The notes under the pieces: model-generated
Told to the model about the DNA's origin: nothing
Seen by the model: only the letters and a program-made list of their open reading frames with translations
Databases searched by the model: none
Shown: positions 1 through 11,725 of the stretch, piece by piece
How positions within the stretch are numbered: the stretch's first letter is position 1
Layout of the letters: each line of letters begins with the position of its first letter
NCBI RefSeq assembly: GCF_011397635.1
Contig: NC_064753.1
Location: 33,566,322 to 33,630,321 of the forward strand
Origin: Epinephelus fuscoguttatus
Lineage: Eukaryota > Chordata > Actinopteri > Perciformes > Serranidae
Reading direction: 5' to 3'
DNA length: 64,000 nt
Position numbers and translations under genes: made by a program

Positions 1-804
1 TGGGAAGGCTGTGATCACGTGATCAATACGCTGACAGGGTTAAAGAAGGAAGTGGTCCCCGTAACAAGGCAGGTTGGGGTGGTGGATGGGTCAAACAAAT
101 ACAGGACTTTCCCCAGGTGTTTGGAACTGTGTGAACTTTGAATGACTTTTGACATATTTTAGGGTGCGTCATCACCATGTTTCCCTTCCTAAACCTCACC
201 TACATCACTTTACCTGCCTTATCCCATCCTATGTAACTTAACATTGAGTACAAAACTTAATGTTAAGTGCTTAACGTCATTTGTGGGGCGCAAATTTGTA
301 GGATATCATACGAACTGTTGTATGAGGATACACTGACCAGATGGAGGAGCTTGAGAAAGTATAAACGTGACCACAGAGTTATGCAGTATTATTACACATC
401 ACTTCATGGTCAGTCATGGCGCTCTATGGTCTGTTATTTCTGAATACCAGACTGCTGCTGCAGTATGAATAACAGGCCTTTGCTTTGGACACAGTTCCTA
501 ACGGAAACAGTGAAGTCATTTCTAAATCAAAAGTTTGTGTAAAATTATTAATTTCTTTAGAAAGTAGTTGTGTAAAAAGGGGGATACTGTTCACTGAGTG
601 GGTCATTATTGCATTATGAATCCCTTCAGACTGATTCATGACCTGTCCTGCATCACCCTGTCGGGGTACATTTTGCAGTAATGGCCCACTCACTGTGCAT
701 TATCCCTTACATAGAGTTCCTCAAAGTAGATTCACTGGAGTTTCTTGGATGATTTAATGATATGAGTTTGTTCCTGAGAAATCATGCTTTCTGTCCAGGC
801 CCTG

Positions 805-1130
805 AGAAAGTGTGCTGGTCTTTGGTGCCAATTTTTGTAGTGGCCAAACAGTGGAATTATGTCTGTCATGCGATGCCATGTGGCCCCAAAAGACTTTTTC
901 CCATAGACTTGAATGGGAAAGAGGTCTGTAAGTTGGTGGATACATTTTTTTGGCGTCACAACCCCCGTGAAATGACTGGTGTCACCTTCAGAATTTGGAG
1001 GCAGTGTCGATCATCCAGGTAATTTTATACACAGCAGTTTTTTGGCTTCACATGTCATTGAGCAACTTTCATAGGAATGAATGGGGCCCGGCCACCACCA
1101 CTGTATCCAGTACGCTTTGTGCATTCATGT
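805..1130. repeat. Dispersed teleost repeat, copy 1
   Basis: This stretch is repeated in diverged form at 34460-35080 in an LY75 intron. Shared landmarks are GATGCCATG followed by GGCCCCAAAAGACTTTTTC with CATAGACTT, and further on TTTTTGGCTTCA...GAGCAACTTT...GGATGAA. It lies in the PLA2R1 intron before the first visible exon. The rest of 1-1490 shows no exon I can support. Confidence 0.6.
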
Positions 1131-1490
1131 TTTTGTCAGACTGCAATACCCATTGTCAGTCACTGTGGATGATGGTGACGTGAATCAGAGCGGTAGCTTT
1201 GTCATTGCGTGCAGAAACAAAACACTGTGTCATAGTTCCTGGATTCATCCACAACAGTCCCATGATCTGAAACTAGACTTGCTGAATGTTTTTCTATGTT
1301 TCTTTGTCTTTTTTTACCTGTAGCTTCAGCTCACTGTTTGTCTGCTACAACAGAAGTTTAATCTTGGTGATTAGATTTTTCTTAGCAAAAGGCTTTTGGC
1401 AAAAACAGATAATTTAACTAGAAGAGTTTTTGCACATCCAGGCCTTTGTGTGTATTAGTGTGTATTGATTTGTGCTTTCTGAACCCCCAG

Positions 1491-1632
1491 GAAGATGAGT
1501 GGCTCAGTGGGTTTGCTGATGAGCCGTTGTGTACAGTCATGTCCAACAACCACAACTTCCACCTGACAGGGAAGTGGTACGATGAGAAGTGCAGCGAGAG
1601 TGGGTATGGCTTTGTTTGTCAAAAACCTCAAG
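1491..1632 (+). CDS. pla2r1: PLA2R1 exon: C-terminal part of CTLD6
   Basis: The acceptor follows a CCCCCAG tract and the exon ends at a GTAAGA donor, leaving phase 1. It encodes the last beta strands of a CTLD, with GKWYDEKC and GYGFVCQK supplying the final conserved cysteines. The preceding exon of this domain is not visible between 1 and 1490, so it should lie upstream of the window. Confidence 0.88.
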
Positions 1633-2661
1633 GTAAGATTCCCTCAGTTTCTTTATCTTTGGTTTTATTCTGTCACTCTGTCTGTCATTGTCTCTCCGAC
1701 TGTTTTTTTTAGCACGTCTGTGTTTTTCTTTTGCTGTCAGACCATTCTGGCTTTCTGATGCTGAATGGTCTCTCATGCACTTCTCCTATAACGTATTCTC
1801 TTTGCCGTCTCGAAGTGGAATCTAAAGCGCTGACAGGTGTTTTCTTTCCTGACAGCCACATAGTGTGCCCACGAATAGAGAAAGATGGACAAAACAGAAT
1901 ATGCTGTCCAGACATATCATTAACTACATTAACAAAATAGAAAACACAATGCAACCTGAACATCTTGTCTTTGTTAACCCTCGGTGGTTTAACTTCTCAC
2001 CTTGTGGCACTGATTTACAAGTGTAATCTGACATCACTGTTGAGTGTAGTTACAGGTGCAACAAAAAATACTTTAAGGGTTCTGTAGAATTAACTGCAGT
2101 GAACTTTTGATATATAGATACTTTTGAGCCTGTGAGATTTTCATTTCATGGTAGTTTATACATTACCTGTATTCTAATGTTACTTAATGTGTCTTTAAAG
2201 GAAAATTTTGGTATATTTCAGCATCACCAGTGATGGAGATCAGTCACATTTCTGTGTGTACATATATCAGACATTAACACTGTGAAGTAATCACTCTGCC
2301 CTTCTTCCCGCACTCCTCTCTTCCTCCTTTTGTCTTGTTACAGATACATCCAAACCCCCCACCCACTCCTATCACCAGCCTCTCCCTGACAATATTGAGT
2401 ACAGGAGCCACAGCTACAAGGTTGTGTCTGGCAACATGAGCTGGTACGACGCGATGCATATGTGCATAGAGAATGATTCTGACCTAGTGAGCGTTACAGA
2501 TGCCTACCACCAGGCTTTCCTTACTGTCCTTGTCAATAGATTGGCAGTCCCCCACTGGATTGGACTGTATAGTCAAGACGTATGTATCCTCTCATGCAAT
2601 ATGTACTGTACCTCTGCACCGTGTTTGTCTTTTGTATGTTTGTGGTGGAGAGGTGGCATTG

Positions 2662-2694
<33 letters not shown>

Positions 2695-5600
2695 TTGTCT
2701 GCTGTTTTACCATTTAGATCTTTAAAGAAATACTTTTTGGGGCAATACATTGGTAAGTTAAGTGTTAGATAAGAAGACTGATACCACTCTCATGTTTGTC
2801 TGTATGGTAAATATGAAGCTGCAGCTGGCAGCTAGTTAGCTTAGCTTAGCATAAAGACTGGAAATGAGGAAACAGCAAGCCTGGCTCTGTTTAAACCTCT
2901 AAAACTGCCTTATTAAAATGTTATTCCATGACTATTACTTAGCCAGGAGCAGTAGCTGTCATGGTCATGGTGATGACAAGACTCAAGGACGTCAGATAAA
3001 ACATGTAAAAGGTGATGGTAGATCAGGATGATAATAACTTCATACCAAACCCCAAGGTAGTGATCATTCAGACCAGTTCAATTCAATTCAATTCAATTCA
3101 ATTCAATTCAATTTTATTTATAAAGCCCAATATCACAAATCACAATTTGCCTCACAGGGCTTTACAGCATACGACATCCCTCTGTCCTTATGACCCCCGC
3201 AACGGATAAAGAAAAACTCCCCCAAAAAAAACCCTTTAACGGGGAAAAAAAACGGTAGAAACCTCAGGAAGAGCAACTGAGGAGGGATCCCTCTTCCAGG
3301 ATGGACAGACGTGCAATAGATGTTGTACAGAACAGATCAGCATTACAAATTAACAGTAATCCACATGACACAATGAGACAGAGAAAGAGAGAGAGAGAGA
3401 GATGCAGGTAATGACAGTAGCTTACAACAACATTATTGAAAGTAATAATATTATAGTTATAGTTCTGGCTACTGTGGTACAATATGTTGAAAGTATGTTA
3501 ATTGCCTGCCTGGCGGAAACACCAAAAAGTTTCTAGCTTGTGGGTTTACTTTACTTTTTTTGCTGCAACACCACAAGTGGCTACTGGAAAAATTTAGAAG
3601 TAAGGCTAAGTGGTGTTCTGGGGGTCTGGCGGCCACCTCTGAGGCTGAAGAATGAAGCCAACACGGGAATGCCAAAAGCTCCTTAAATGGCCCTCTTGAG
3701 GGTGGCTCCATAAGCGAGTCAATCCCCATAGACACCCATGTTAGAATGCCCAACTTAACAGCAGAAATAAATATGTCTGCAGCCTGGTGCAGAAATGATT
3801 TTGGTTGTAGCTAATTTTACTGTTCATGACAACTGTGCAGTGGGAGATTTTTTTTTTATATAACTCACCTGTTTACAGTTTAATGAAGGCTTATAGTTGA
3901 TGATTAAGGGTGTGGCCACTTTGAGTGACAGGCATTACTTCAGCTAATTGGTTAGACCCATCCCCTGCTCATCCAAAGCTCCACCCCCTCACCTATGTAG
4001 GGTCATCGTGGGTCCAAAAATCCAAGATGACAACGTCCAAAATGCCCAGCTTGAGGCTTCAAAACAGGAATCCATTAACCAGTGGGTGAAGTCAAAGTGG
4101 CTACATCCATTATTTTCACACAGTCTGTGTGGGAGACAGATATTCTCCCCTTTGACCCCAGCCATGCTAGCTGATTCCCCTTGCTGTCAGTCTTTATGCT
4201 TAGCAGTTAACCATCTACCGGCTTTAGCTTTATGTTTAACAGACAGACATGAGAGTCATATTCTCATCTATCTCCCTTCAAGTAAGCAAACAAAAGTATT
4301 TCCCAAAACTATTCCTTTAATACTATTAATGAGAATGCAGAGAATACACATCTGCATGATTTAAAATGGTATTTGAATACTTTTCATAGGCTTTTAATCA
4401 TAATTACTTTAGCAAAATCTCCATTTCTGCATGTCAGCATGTCATCAGCATCCTAAATCTGTGTGTGCAAGTGTGGCAGTCAGTTTCCTATCCCACACCA
4501 TCGTAGATAGCAAAACAGTTGCATAATTATAGCAATTCACAATATTTGATCGAGTATCTCAGTTTTTGTCCTCTACAGTATCACAATGTACCACCTGCAT
4601 GACTTAATTGCTTGCTTTAAAATAGAAAAAGTGAAGCTTTTGAATTATTCTTTAGTAAAAATACACACAGAAATATTCTAATTAAAGCAAAATAGCCTGG
4701 AACATATCTTGATGAGAGAAAATATGTTACCCAGGGGTCTTAAGTACAAAGGAAAGTGTTACAAAGGGTCTGAAAATATATATCTTTAATGATTTATTAT
4801 ACATAGATGCCCACTGACGGTTACTTACAGTTGTCGCACATGCCTCTGGGGTTTTTCCCCTGGCCTTCTGCCCATGTGGAGGTATTTCATCCATAGGCAT
4901 GTGCTTTCCCAGCAGAAAGCCAGAGCGTTAACATTTGGATTCAAGTATCGCTGAGCACCCTTGGAATGTCTTAGTCATGGAGAGAAATGAACAGAGGAAG
5001 TGAGGGTGACAGTTCTCTCTCTCCGCAACCTTTAATTCATTTCTTTTTTGTTTTTGTCTTGCCTGATCTTGTTCATTTTCTGTCTCATTAACCATCTACA
5101 GTAATTCTGTTCTTTTGGATTTCATCATACTCTTTAGTATAGCAGCCATCCTAGTTTAGTACTTACAAATAACTGTTGAGTGTTTGTCATAGATTAGTAA
5201 CTATTATAACGGGTGCGAGTCATGTTGAATCATTATACCGTAGAAAACAGAGCGTGTTTCATTTCTGGTGAATTAGTAGCTGGAAACTCCCTTCAAAACA
5301 AAGTCCTTCACTAAAACACTGGACATTACTTTTTCTTTGTTAAGGTTTTAATTTGAGTCTTTATATTGTATATAAATATTGTAATGCTTCTAAGTTTAGA
5401 AAGACAAACCCAGATACAGTATTTCAGTAAGCACGATCAAAAAAGTAATATATTTTAATTGATATAATAAACTAATGTTAGCATACATGTAAAAGATGTA
5501 ATACAGTAAAGAACAGCACAGTCAGAGGTCCATGTGAGACAAGTGTTGAGTGTTACTGTGAGTGCCATCACAAGTGTAACTTCTCGACTGACACGTCTGT

Positions 5601-8600
5601 GACTGTGCTTCCTTACAGAACGGCATTAATTATCAGTGGTCAGATGGCAGTGACACAGTGTACACACACTGGGACGCAGCCGACGACGATGACGACTTTG
5701 TGACCGGAGAGTGTGTGTACATGGACGTAAGCGGAGGCTGGCGGAGAGCTGACTGTGAAACTCAGCTACCGGGAGCCCTGTGTCATCTTCACCCACCAAG
5801 TCAGTGTTAGTTCAGTCAAGCTGGAAAATCTGAGCATGCGACACTGCATCTCTTCAGCTGCTGGGTTTCTGTCACTCATGATTTTCTGCCTTTCTCCTGC
5901 TCTCTCTCTCACAGGCAGTAAACCATTTATCTCATATGAGGTGGCGTGTCCCTCCACATGGGTGAAATTCGGACATGGCTGTTACAGCTTTGAGCCTGTG
6001 GTGCAGAAACTTACATTTGAAGAGGCAAGAGAGCACTGCAGGCAGAAAGGTAGGGATACATAAGGTGTGATTCTGGTAATACATTACCTTTATAGCCAGT
6101 TTCTATTGAATTTCTGTCCAGGTGACAATGATATCATTATAGATAGTTGGAAAAATAGATTAAAGAATTGGCTGCTTTTTCACTCTAGTCTGCAGAATGG
6201 ATACATACTCCCCCTACAGGTCAAATGGAGGAGCTGCTGTAAGAAGCAGCAGCCTGTACAAAACTGTGGTTGAACTCTTAATTTGAAACATCACTGAGAG
6301 GAAATAGATAAAAGGCTTAGAGTTATATACTCTACACCATTGGTGCTTTTAATTTACAGTGTTTTACTTGATACTCACCCAGTTTTTTGTTTTTAAGAGG
6401 AGATTAAGGAGATTTGGGGAAACATAATCTGGATGCAAAGTAAGGTGCAAGAAGCGAAGGAGTCTTATTCAAGCCCTTGATTAATTATAGGTGTGTTTTG
6501 GGCCTAACATGAATTCAACTAACAAGAGTGGCATCTCCAATTCCCTTTAAAAGCCAGATGCATCTGCACCTGGGGCACTGCTATTTACAAATTTGGCAAA
6601 TTGGAGAAGTTAGTGGTTTTCTGCGGAGAGTACAGTAGTGGAAGTACAGTAAGAGCACTAAGGTCACTGCAGCAAAAAACATGAGACATTTAAACATAAA
6701 AATTAAAAACAGAAGTTAAACCAGACAGAGGAAACATAACTAAACTTTTAGCTTCTAAAAAAAAAAAAAAAAAGTACTAAAATTACATTACTCCTCGTGC
6801 ATAGATGCACACATTGTCTTTCTTAATAGGGGGTTGGACAGAATCTCTGCAGCTCTGCTCTGCTCTCTGCTATGTTTACATTTTTCAGGATGTAATTAAT
6901 GTTCTCGTCATTAATGATGTATTATTTCACCCAGCCTTAATCTGTTCTGCATCCCTGTTCACATTTTACTATCTGAATAATGCGTCCTTTAAATAGCAGG
7001 AAAATACTGCGCCATTCTGACTTAAGACCAGGTTTTTGTTGGTCAACGACACAATCACTTTCTGCCACCTCAAAATAGCAATACACCAACGATGCACCTG
7101 ATCACACCTCATTTAAAGACCTACATGCCAGTTGGCACAAATACATTTACTATTTACACAACAAGGGTGCTCGCCATGAAAATTACAATTGCATCAGCCT
7201 GAAACTGATGCAATGACAGCACACTGCTATGTACCAGGTGTAAGGTAAGGTCCCTTTGTCTTCTTAAATTAATGCAGAAAAAAATCAAATGTAATGTGTA
7301 GTTGTGGTTTTCCAGGGGGTTACGTGCCTGACTATTTCTTTGGCTGGCGCGTTGACTTCCTGGAGTCTCAGCCTATTGCCAGACTGTTTACAGCATAAAT
7401 AGATAAATCTATGGTTCCCAGTCTCTAGGCAAAGCTAACGATTGCTGGCTGTAGCTTCATGTTTACTTCACTAACATACGGTTGGTATCAAACTTCTCAT
7501 CAAAGACAGCAAGAAAGTGAATAAACAGTTTACCCAAAATGTTGAACTAGTCCTTTAAACTGCACAGTAGTAGTGAGTTTTCTGTGCTGCTGTCCTTTTC
7601 CAGTGAACACCTCAGATGTCCTGACCATTGAGAGTGAGACAGAGAATCGTTTTGTTCTGGAGCAGCTGTGGTCGTCGGGGTTCCTCCACCACACTGTATG
7701 GTTGGGGATGTACTTCAACATTGACAGTGAGAATCTCTCGTACCTTTCAGATGTTCACATTCCCCTGCAATCCTATTTTATTAAATCACGACCTCTGCTT
7801 TTAGCTGATTCTCTGGCCTGGGTGGATGGCTCACCTATGGACTACACCAACTGGCTAAACAAAGCCCCAGACCCCAAGCTGCTGACTGCAGACTCCTGTG
7901 TCACTACCAGGGTGGTTGACGGTGTGTGGCATCAATCACAGTGCAGCGAGCGGCTCGGCTTTGTCTGCAAAACCATCACGGGTAAGTTGAATCAGGGGCC
8001 TTCTCAAGGAATATTGGCTCTCCTGAGAACCATCTAGAGCCACAAATGCAAAGACCTTATTTACTTAAGTTATTAGGGACCAAGGAACAGTTGGATCTAG
8101 CTGTTCAAGCTGATCATATCTACAAAATTTAAAGTGGTTAAAATCGGTATATTTATATTAACAATTGATCACATGACCACTAGTATGTGAAAAGGTTTGG
8201 TTGTAGTCATGAACTCTATATAACATTTCAGCATCTTTCAGCTCATTTTTTTTTTAGGTTTTCCAGCCCACAACTTTAGTGTTTCTGTTCGCTGTCATCA
8301 GTGTTATAGCAAAAAAGCTCGAGTAAACTTCCTGCACATTACATACCCAGCACCAAACAACAGACACAAGCTAAAACCACAGCCTGAAAACCAAGTCTGT
8401 GTTTGCCACAGAAAGCTAAGAGCTACAATAGCTGATGCAGTTTCAGAGTTGCACAAAGATACAAGATGGACAACATAGCTGGAAACACAAATTAGGGTTA
8501 AAATAAGATTGTTATACTATTTTTTATATGAACTTGGCTGCACCTTTTTTGAACAAGATCACATTTCATAGCGATGAGCTTTCGAGAAGTAATGTCAGTA

Positions 8601-10929
8601 TTGATTTTCTTCTTTGCTCGTAGCATGTGGTCTGAATACCCAAGATGATAGACGAGAGGTTGTATTGAACATCACTGTATGTGTTCTTTTGCAGATGCAG
8701 TTACTGAGGTTGAAGTGGAACCGCTAAATGGTAAAGTGCACTTTAATTTGAATGATTTACATTTTGGTTAGGCGCCTTAAGTATGAGCGTGCTGTTTCAC
8801 ATTTGTTCAGCTACAAGCTCAGTGAGGATACAGTGTATAATTAAACGTGGTGAGAGTGAATCATCATTTACAGAATCTGTAATATTATGTGATGCATGTT
8901 ACAAATGCACAGTGGTGGCATGTAACTGAGTACTTTTGCTTGAGTACTTATATTCAAGATACTTGGCAAATAGTAAATAGTATGGTATAGTTACTTTTCA
9001 GACGACAAATTTCATCCCTTTCCTGTCTTGAAAAACATGTATCTCTAAATTTGATGATTTAGATTTTAAATGTTTGTGAAAACTGAAGGATGAAGTGTTC
9101 CTTCATGGATTGAGAACTTTTTCCTGCTTGTAAGATAAACAAACCCTCCTGGATCAGCTGGAAAATGGATCGTCAAGAAGCTGAAAACAGAAATGTTTTT
9201 CTGTTGGAAATTCTCGCAGGAAAGTGACGCTACAAACATATAATGCATTGCTTTAGATTAAAGTTCCCAACAGTAAGTAAAGCTGTTAAAATGAGCACAA
9301 CCTTAAACATCTATAGCAGAAACATGCAACATACCAATAATGCAGCAGTAATATGAATCCAAAATCATCATACGTAATAGTTAAACACTGACAGGGAACA
9401 TTTTACTGCACAGTGAATACTTTCAGTTTTGATTCTTTCAAGGTCCAGTGTGTGGGATATAGAGGGATATATTGGCAGAAATGGAGTATAATATAATAAG
9501 TATGTTTCTATAGTTTATTGCCACCTGAAAATTAGAATCGTTTTGTTTTTGTTACCTTAGAATGAGCTGTTTATATCTACTACATAGGGTGTGGGTCTTG
9601 TCTAAGGAGATCGCAGTATTGCACTGCCATGTTTCTACAGTAGCCCAGATAGGACAAATCAAACACTGGCTCTAGATAGAGTAATTTGTGTTCCCGCGTC
9701 TGCCACTGTAGTTAGCAGCCCCTCTGCAGCAGTTTAAGCCATTGGGTTTGTTGTTTGTTTGTTGTTGTTTTGGAGAGGAAAAGATCTCTGTGTGTGTGAT
9801 TCGACTCCTGGTAAAAACCTCTTGAATGTCTGGACGTTAAGTTATCAGCAAAAAAAGGTGAGCATAGACTAGCAGGTGCTGGGTTGGTGCATCTTTGATG
9901 AGCCAAACAACATCTGAGAAACAGTGAAATGTGATGTGAAGCTGCTTTATTCAGCATTTTTACTGGTTTAAATCATTGGGTCTGTTTGTTTTGGAGAGGA
10001 AGAGTTCCCTGCGTATAATTTGGCTCTTGGTAAAAACTTCCTGATTGTCTGGATCTTAAGTTATCAGCGAAAAAAGATGAACACAGATGGGCAGGTGCTG
10101 GGCTAGCGGCTGCTTAACAACATCAGAGAGACACTGACTTGTGACATGAAACTGCCTCATTCAGTGTTTTTATTGGTTTAAATCATCGTGTCCATTTGTT
10201 TTTGAGAGGAAGAGACCTCTGTAGGTAATTTGGCTCCCCGCAAAAACCTTCTGAACAGTGAACACTGAAGGAATTTTAAGCAGGAGAAGTTTCAACTGGT
10301 TGCAATTTGCAATTCTCGATGCTAGATGGCACTAAATCCTACAGTGTTCCTTTAAAATTTGGTAGGTAGCCCTTGTGAGCTAAAGGATAAATAGTAATTG
10401 CAATATGCAGTCCTCACCACTAGATGTCACTAAATACCCATGAATCATAAACGCTGCCTCTTTAAGTCAATTTTGCTGTCAATACTTTCATACTTTTACT
10501 TAAGATTTGAAGAGGACTTTTATATGTAGTCGAGTACTGTATGATCTTGCTGGTTTTACTTACGTGAAGAATCTGAATACTTCTTCCACTACTGCAAATA
10601 TAATTATACAGTATCTGTATTTATGTCACAATACATGTAATTCAAAGAGAGAGCCGTCATACCACACGTTAAAATATGTCTACATGAAAGCTATCATGTT
10701 GTGTTTTTCAGGTCTACATCATGGTGTCATCTCCGCCGCAGTGCTGGTGGCCGTACTGATCTTTGCTCTGCTGGCAGGAGCGATGTGGTTTGTGTACAAG
10801 AGGAGCGCGTCACGTTTCCATGGCCTTCCCACGCTCGGCAGCGCTTATTACAGACAAACCAGCTCGCAGGCGACAGAGTCGGATGGAAATGTGCTGATCA
10901 CGGACCTGGAGGCTCACTCAGGAGAATAG
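1491..10929 (+). CDS. pla2r1: PLA2R1, phospholipase A2 receptor 1 (3' part; 5' end lies before the window)
   Basis: Type I membrane receptor of the mannose-receptor family; known members bind secreted phospholipases A2 and cycle through clathrin-coated pits. Eight coding exons join in phase: 1491-1632, 2344-2579, 5619-5799, 5915-6049, 7604-7726, 7805-7981, 8695-8730, 10712-10929, with GT-AG borders, giving the last 415 residues. Visible in order: end of CTLD6, CTLD7, CTLD8, a short linker, a membrane segment (visible residues about 349-372) and a 43-residue tail. Similarity to mammalian PLA2R1 is strong at the CTLD6 end (WYDEKCSESGYGFVC), in CTLD7 (VTDAYHQAFLTVLVNRL, HWIGLYSQD) and at the tail end (NVLITDLE). 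Position directly upstream of LY75 supports the name. MRC2 has a similar tail end, but the CTLD7 match and synteny favour PLA2R1. The first five to six CTLDs, FN2, CysR and signal peptide are outside the window. Confidence 0.93.
2344..5799 (+). CDS. pla2r1: PLA2R1 exons: CTLD7
   Basis: Two exons, 2344-2579 (phase 1 to 0) and 5619-5799 (phase 0 to 1), separated by a 3-kb repeat-filled intron. The first carries the fold signature (SWYDAMHMC, then HWIGL); the second carries the core WSDG, CVYMD and the closing cysteines (ADCETQLPGALC). No sugar-binding EPN/QPD plus WND set is present, as expected for this receptor. The loop before CVYMD holds five consecutive aspartates (AADDDDDF), more acidic than the mammalian loop as I recall it. 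Confidence 0.9.
2660..2698. repeat. (GT)n microsatellite
   Basis: Interrupted GT repeat about 80 bp downstream of the splice donor of the first CTLD7 exon. Confidence 0.9.
2705..2925. repeat. Dispersed repeat (left-end copy) in PLA2R1 intron
   Basis: Contains the characteristic GTTAGCTTAGCTTAGCATAAAGAC block. Its inverted partner end is at about 4175-4322 (TTTATGCTTAGC ... ACTATTCCTTTAA), so the two may be ends of one element split by later insertions. Related fragments occur at 7400-7560 and 46185-46290. The family is common in fish introns; the class is unassigned here. Confidence 0.6.
3066..3405. repeat. Interspersed repeat with (AATTC)n head and (GA)n end
   Basis: Starts with about seven AATTC units (3076-3115), then TTTATTTATAAAGCCC and a block with CTCACAGGGCTTTACAG and AAACCTCAGGAAGAGCAAC, ending in a GA run at 3384-3402. 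This arrangement is a very common teleost interspersed element. A run of 3490-4080 continues with other low-copy-looking repeat sequence and no exon. Confidence 0.65.
4175..4322. repeat. Dispersed repeat (right-end copy, inverted relative to 2705-2925)
   Basis: TTTATGCTTAGCAGTTAACC is the inverted counterpart of the 2860 block; the end reads CCCAAAACTATTCCTTTAA. The intron between 4323 and 5618 otherwise shows only AT-rich sequence with nothing I can assign. Confidence 0.5.
5915..7981 (+). CDS. pla2r1: PLA2R1 exons: CTLD8 (membrane-proximal)
   Basis: Three exons, 5915-6049, 7604-7726 and 7805-7981, all phase 1 to phase 1. Landmarks are CPSTWVKFGHGCYSF, FEEAREHC, VLTIESETENRFVLEQL, VWLGM, WVDGSP and GVWHQSQCSERLGFVCK. 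The conserved cysteine pairs are complete. The APD tripeptide sits where sugar-binding CTLDs have EPN or QPD, and there is no WND, so calcium-dependent sugar binding is not expected. Confidence 0.9.
7400..7560. repeat. Dispersed repeat fragment before the second CTLD8 exon
   Basis: Ends CCCAAAATGTTGAACTAGTCC-TTTAA, matching the right-end copy at 4175-4322. It stops about 45 bp before the exon acceptor at 7603. The intron stretch 6050-7399 is AT-rich with a poly(A) run at 6758-6774 and no feature I can name. Confidence 0.5.
8695..10929 (+). CDS. pla2r1: PLA2R1 exons: linker, transmembrane segment and cytoplasmic tail
   Basis: A 36-nt linker exon (8695-8730; acidic VTEVEVE) and the terminal exon (10712-10929, stop TAG). 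The terminal exon encodes a membrane helix starting GVISAAVLVAVLIF and ending MWFVY, followed by basic KRSASR and a tail with GSAYYRQ and the acidic end NVLITDLEAHSGE. The tyrosine pair aligns with the NxYY-type internalisation motif of mammalian PLA2R1 but lacks the Asn. The nearly 2-kb intron between the two exons holds nested transposon copies. Confidence 0.9.
8910..10594. mobile_element. hAT-like non-autonomous element with nested insertion, PLA2R1 last intron
   Basis: Left terminus CAGTGGTGGCATGTAACTGA and right terminus whose complement reads CAGTAGTGGAAGAAGTATTC form imperfect terminal inverted repeats of the kind seen in fish hAT elements. The flanks CAAATGCA (8902-8909) and CAAATATA (10595-10602) agree at six of eight bases, consistent with a decayed 8-bp target-site duplication. 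A second element (about 9437-10352) is inserted inside. The right end stops about 115 bp before the last coding exon. Confidence 0.7.
9437..10352. mobile_element. Inserted element with internal tandem repeats
   Basis: Ends are inverted relatives: AAGGTCCAGTGTGTGGGATA at the left, and AAGGAACACTGTAGGATTTA as the complement of the right. Inside, a unit of about 205-225 bp beginning near GGTTTAAATCAT(T/C)G-GTC repeats from about 9737, 9965 and 10172, each with GAGAGGAA-AG and TAAAAAC blocks. Related fragments lie at 12290-12530 and 13076-13200. A separate solo end-like piece follows at 10395-10470. Confidence 0.6.
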
Positions 10930-11725
10930 CACTCAGTGACTCCTTTAAGGTCTCTGTCGCCCTCCCGTTCTCTGTCTGCCTCCCGCCGTATCACCATCAG
11001 GTATGAATGCACATGACACTGTAAAGCTGTGACTCCTCAGGACAGTGGTGAGACGATGACGGCAAACATTTCTGTCTGTAATTTGAGGATGTGTTTGAAG
11101 GATCCCACTTGCTCTCAACAGTTTTCAGTCATTCAAAACATTTAAATGTGAGAAATGTTTGTGAAGGTATGTGGTGTGTTGATACTGAAGAGCCTGTGTT
11201 TGATAAACTAAGAAAGTTCACATAAATGAGAATGTTGAAGAAGGGATGCCAGAGAGCGTTAAACCTGTTAGAAATGGTACTGAACACTTGATGTTTGTTA
11301 TCACCCTGAATTATGAGGATTTAATCAATTATAATTGGTATATATTTGGAAAATAAAGAGAGGTTTTACTCACAGGACTCAAGCAGCTGAAATAAAATCT
11401 TCATAAATAAGACGCTGATTGGCAGCAGAACAGAAAGTACAGTGATATTTGTGATGTAATTTTGTATTTTTCATTCAGAATTCAGGAGCTGTCGGAGCTG
11501 CACATGGTACAGCAAAGTTGTCAGTATTACTTTTTTATTTTATTTTTGTAAGTACACATGCTGTATATTGATAAAAGAGTTTTCGTATGTTCAAAACTAA
11601 CAGAAAATGTGTAAGGTGTAACTGGAGTTGTTCTCTCGTTCACGTTTGTCTGATCATGAAAGCAAGTTAGTCGATGTATTTTGCACAATTTTGTATGCGT
11701 TTCAATAAATTGAAGTCAGGCCCAA
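10930..11725 (+). promoter_or_regulatory. pla2r1: PLA2R1 3'UTR and poly(A) signal
   Basis: Non-coding sequence after the TAG stop. AATAAA at 11704-11709 follows a T-rich stretch and is followed by the GT-rich stretch CTTGGTGTGTGAG. An earlier AATAAA near 11353 is a possible proximal site. The 3' limit is an estimate. Confidence 0.6.

Noticed and set aside
1..1490. Possible earlier CTLD6 exon of PLA2R1
   Set aside because: No frame with CTLD motifs and splice borders was found; the longer frames fall in a dispersed repeat.
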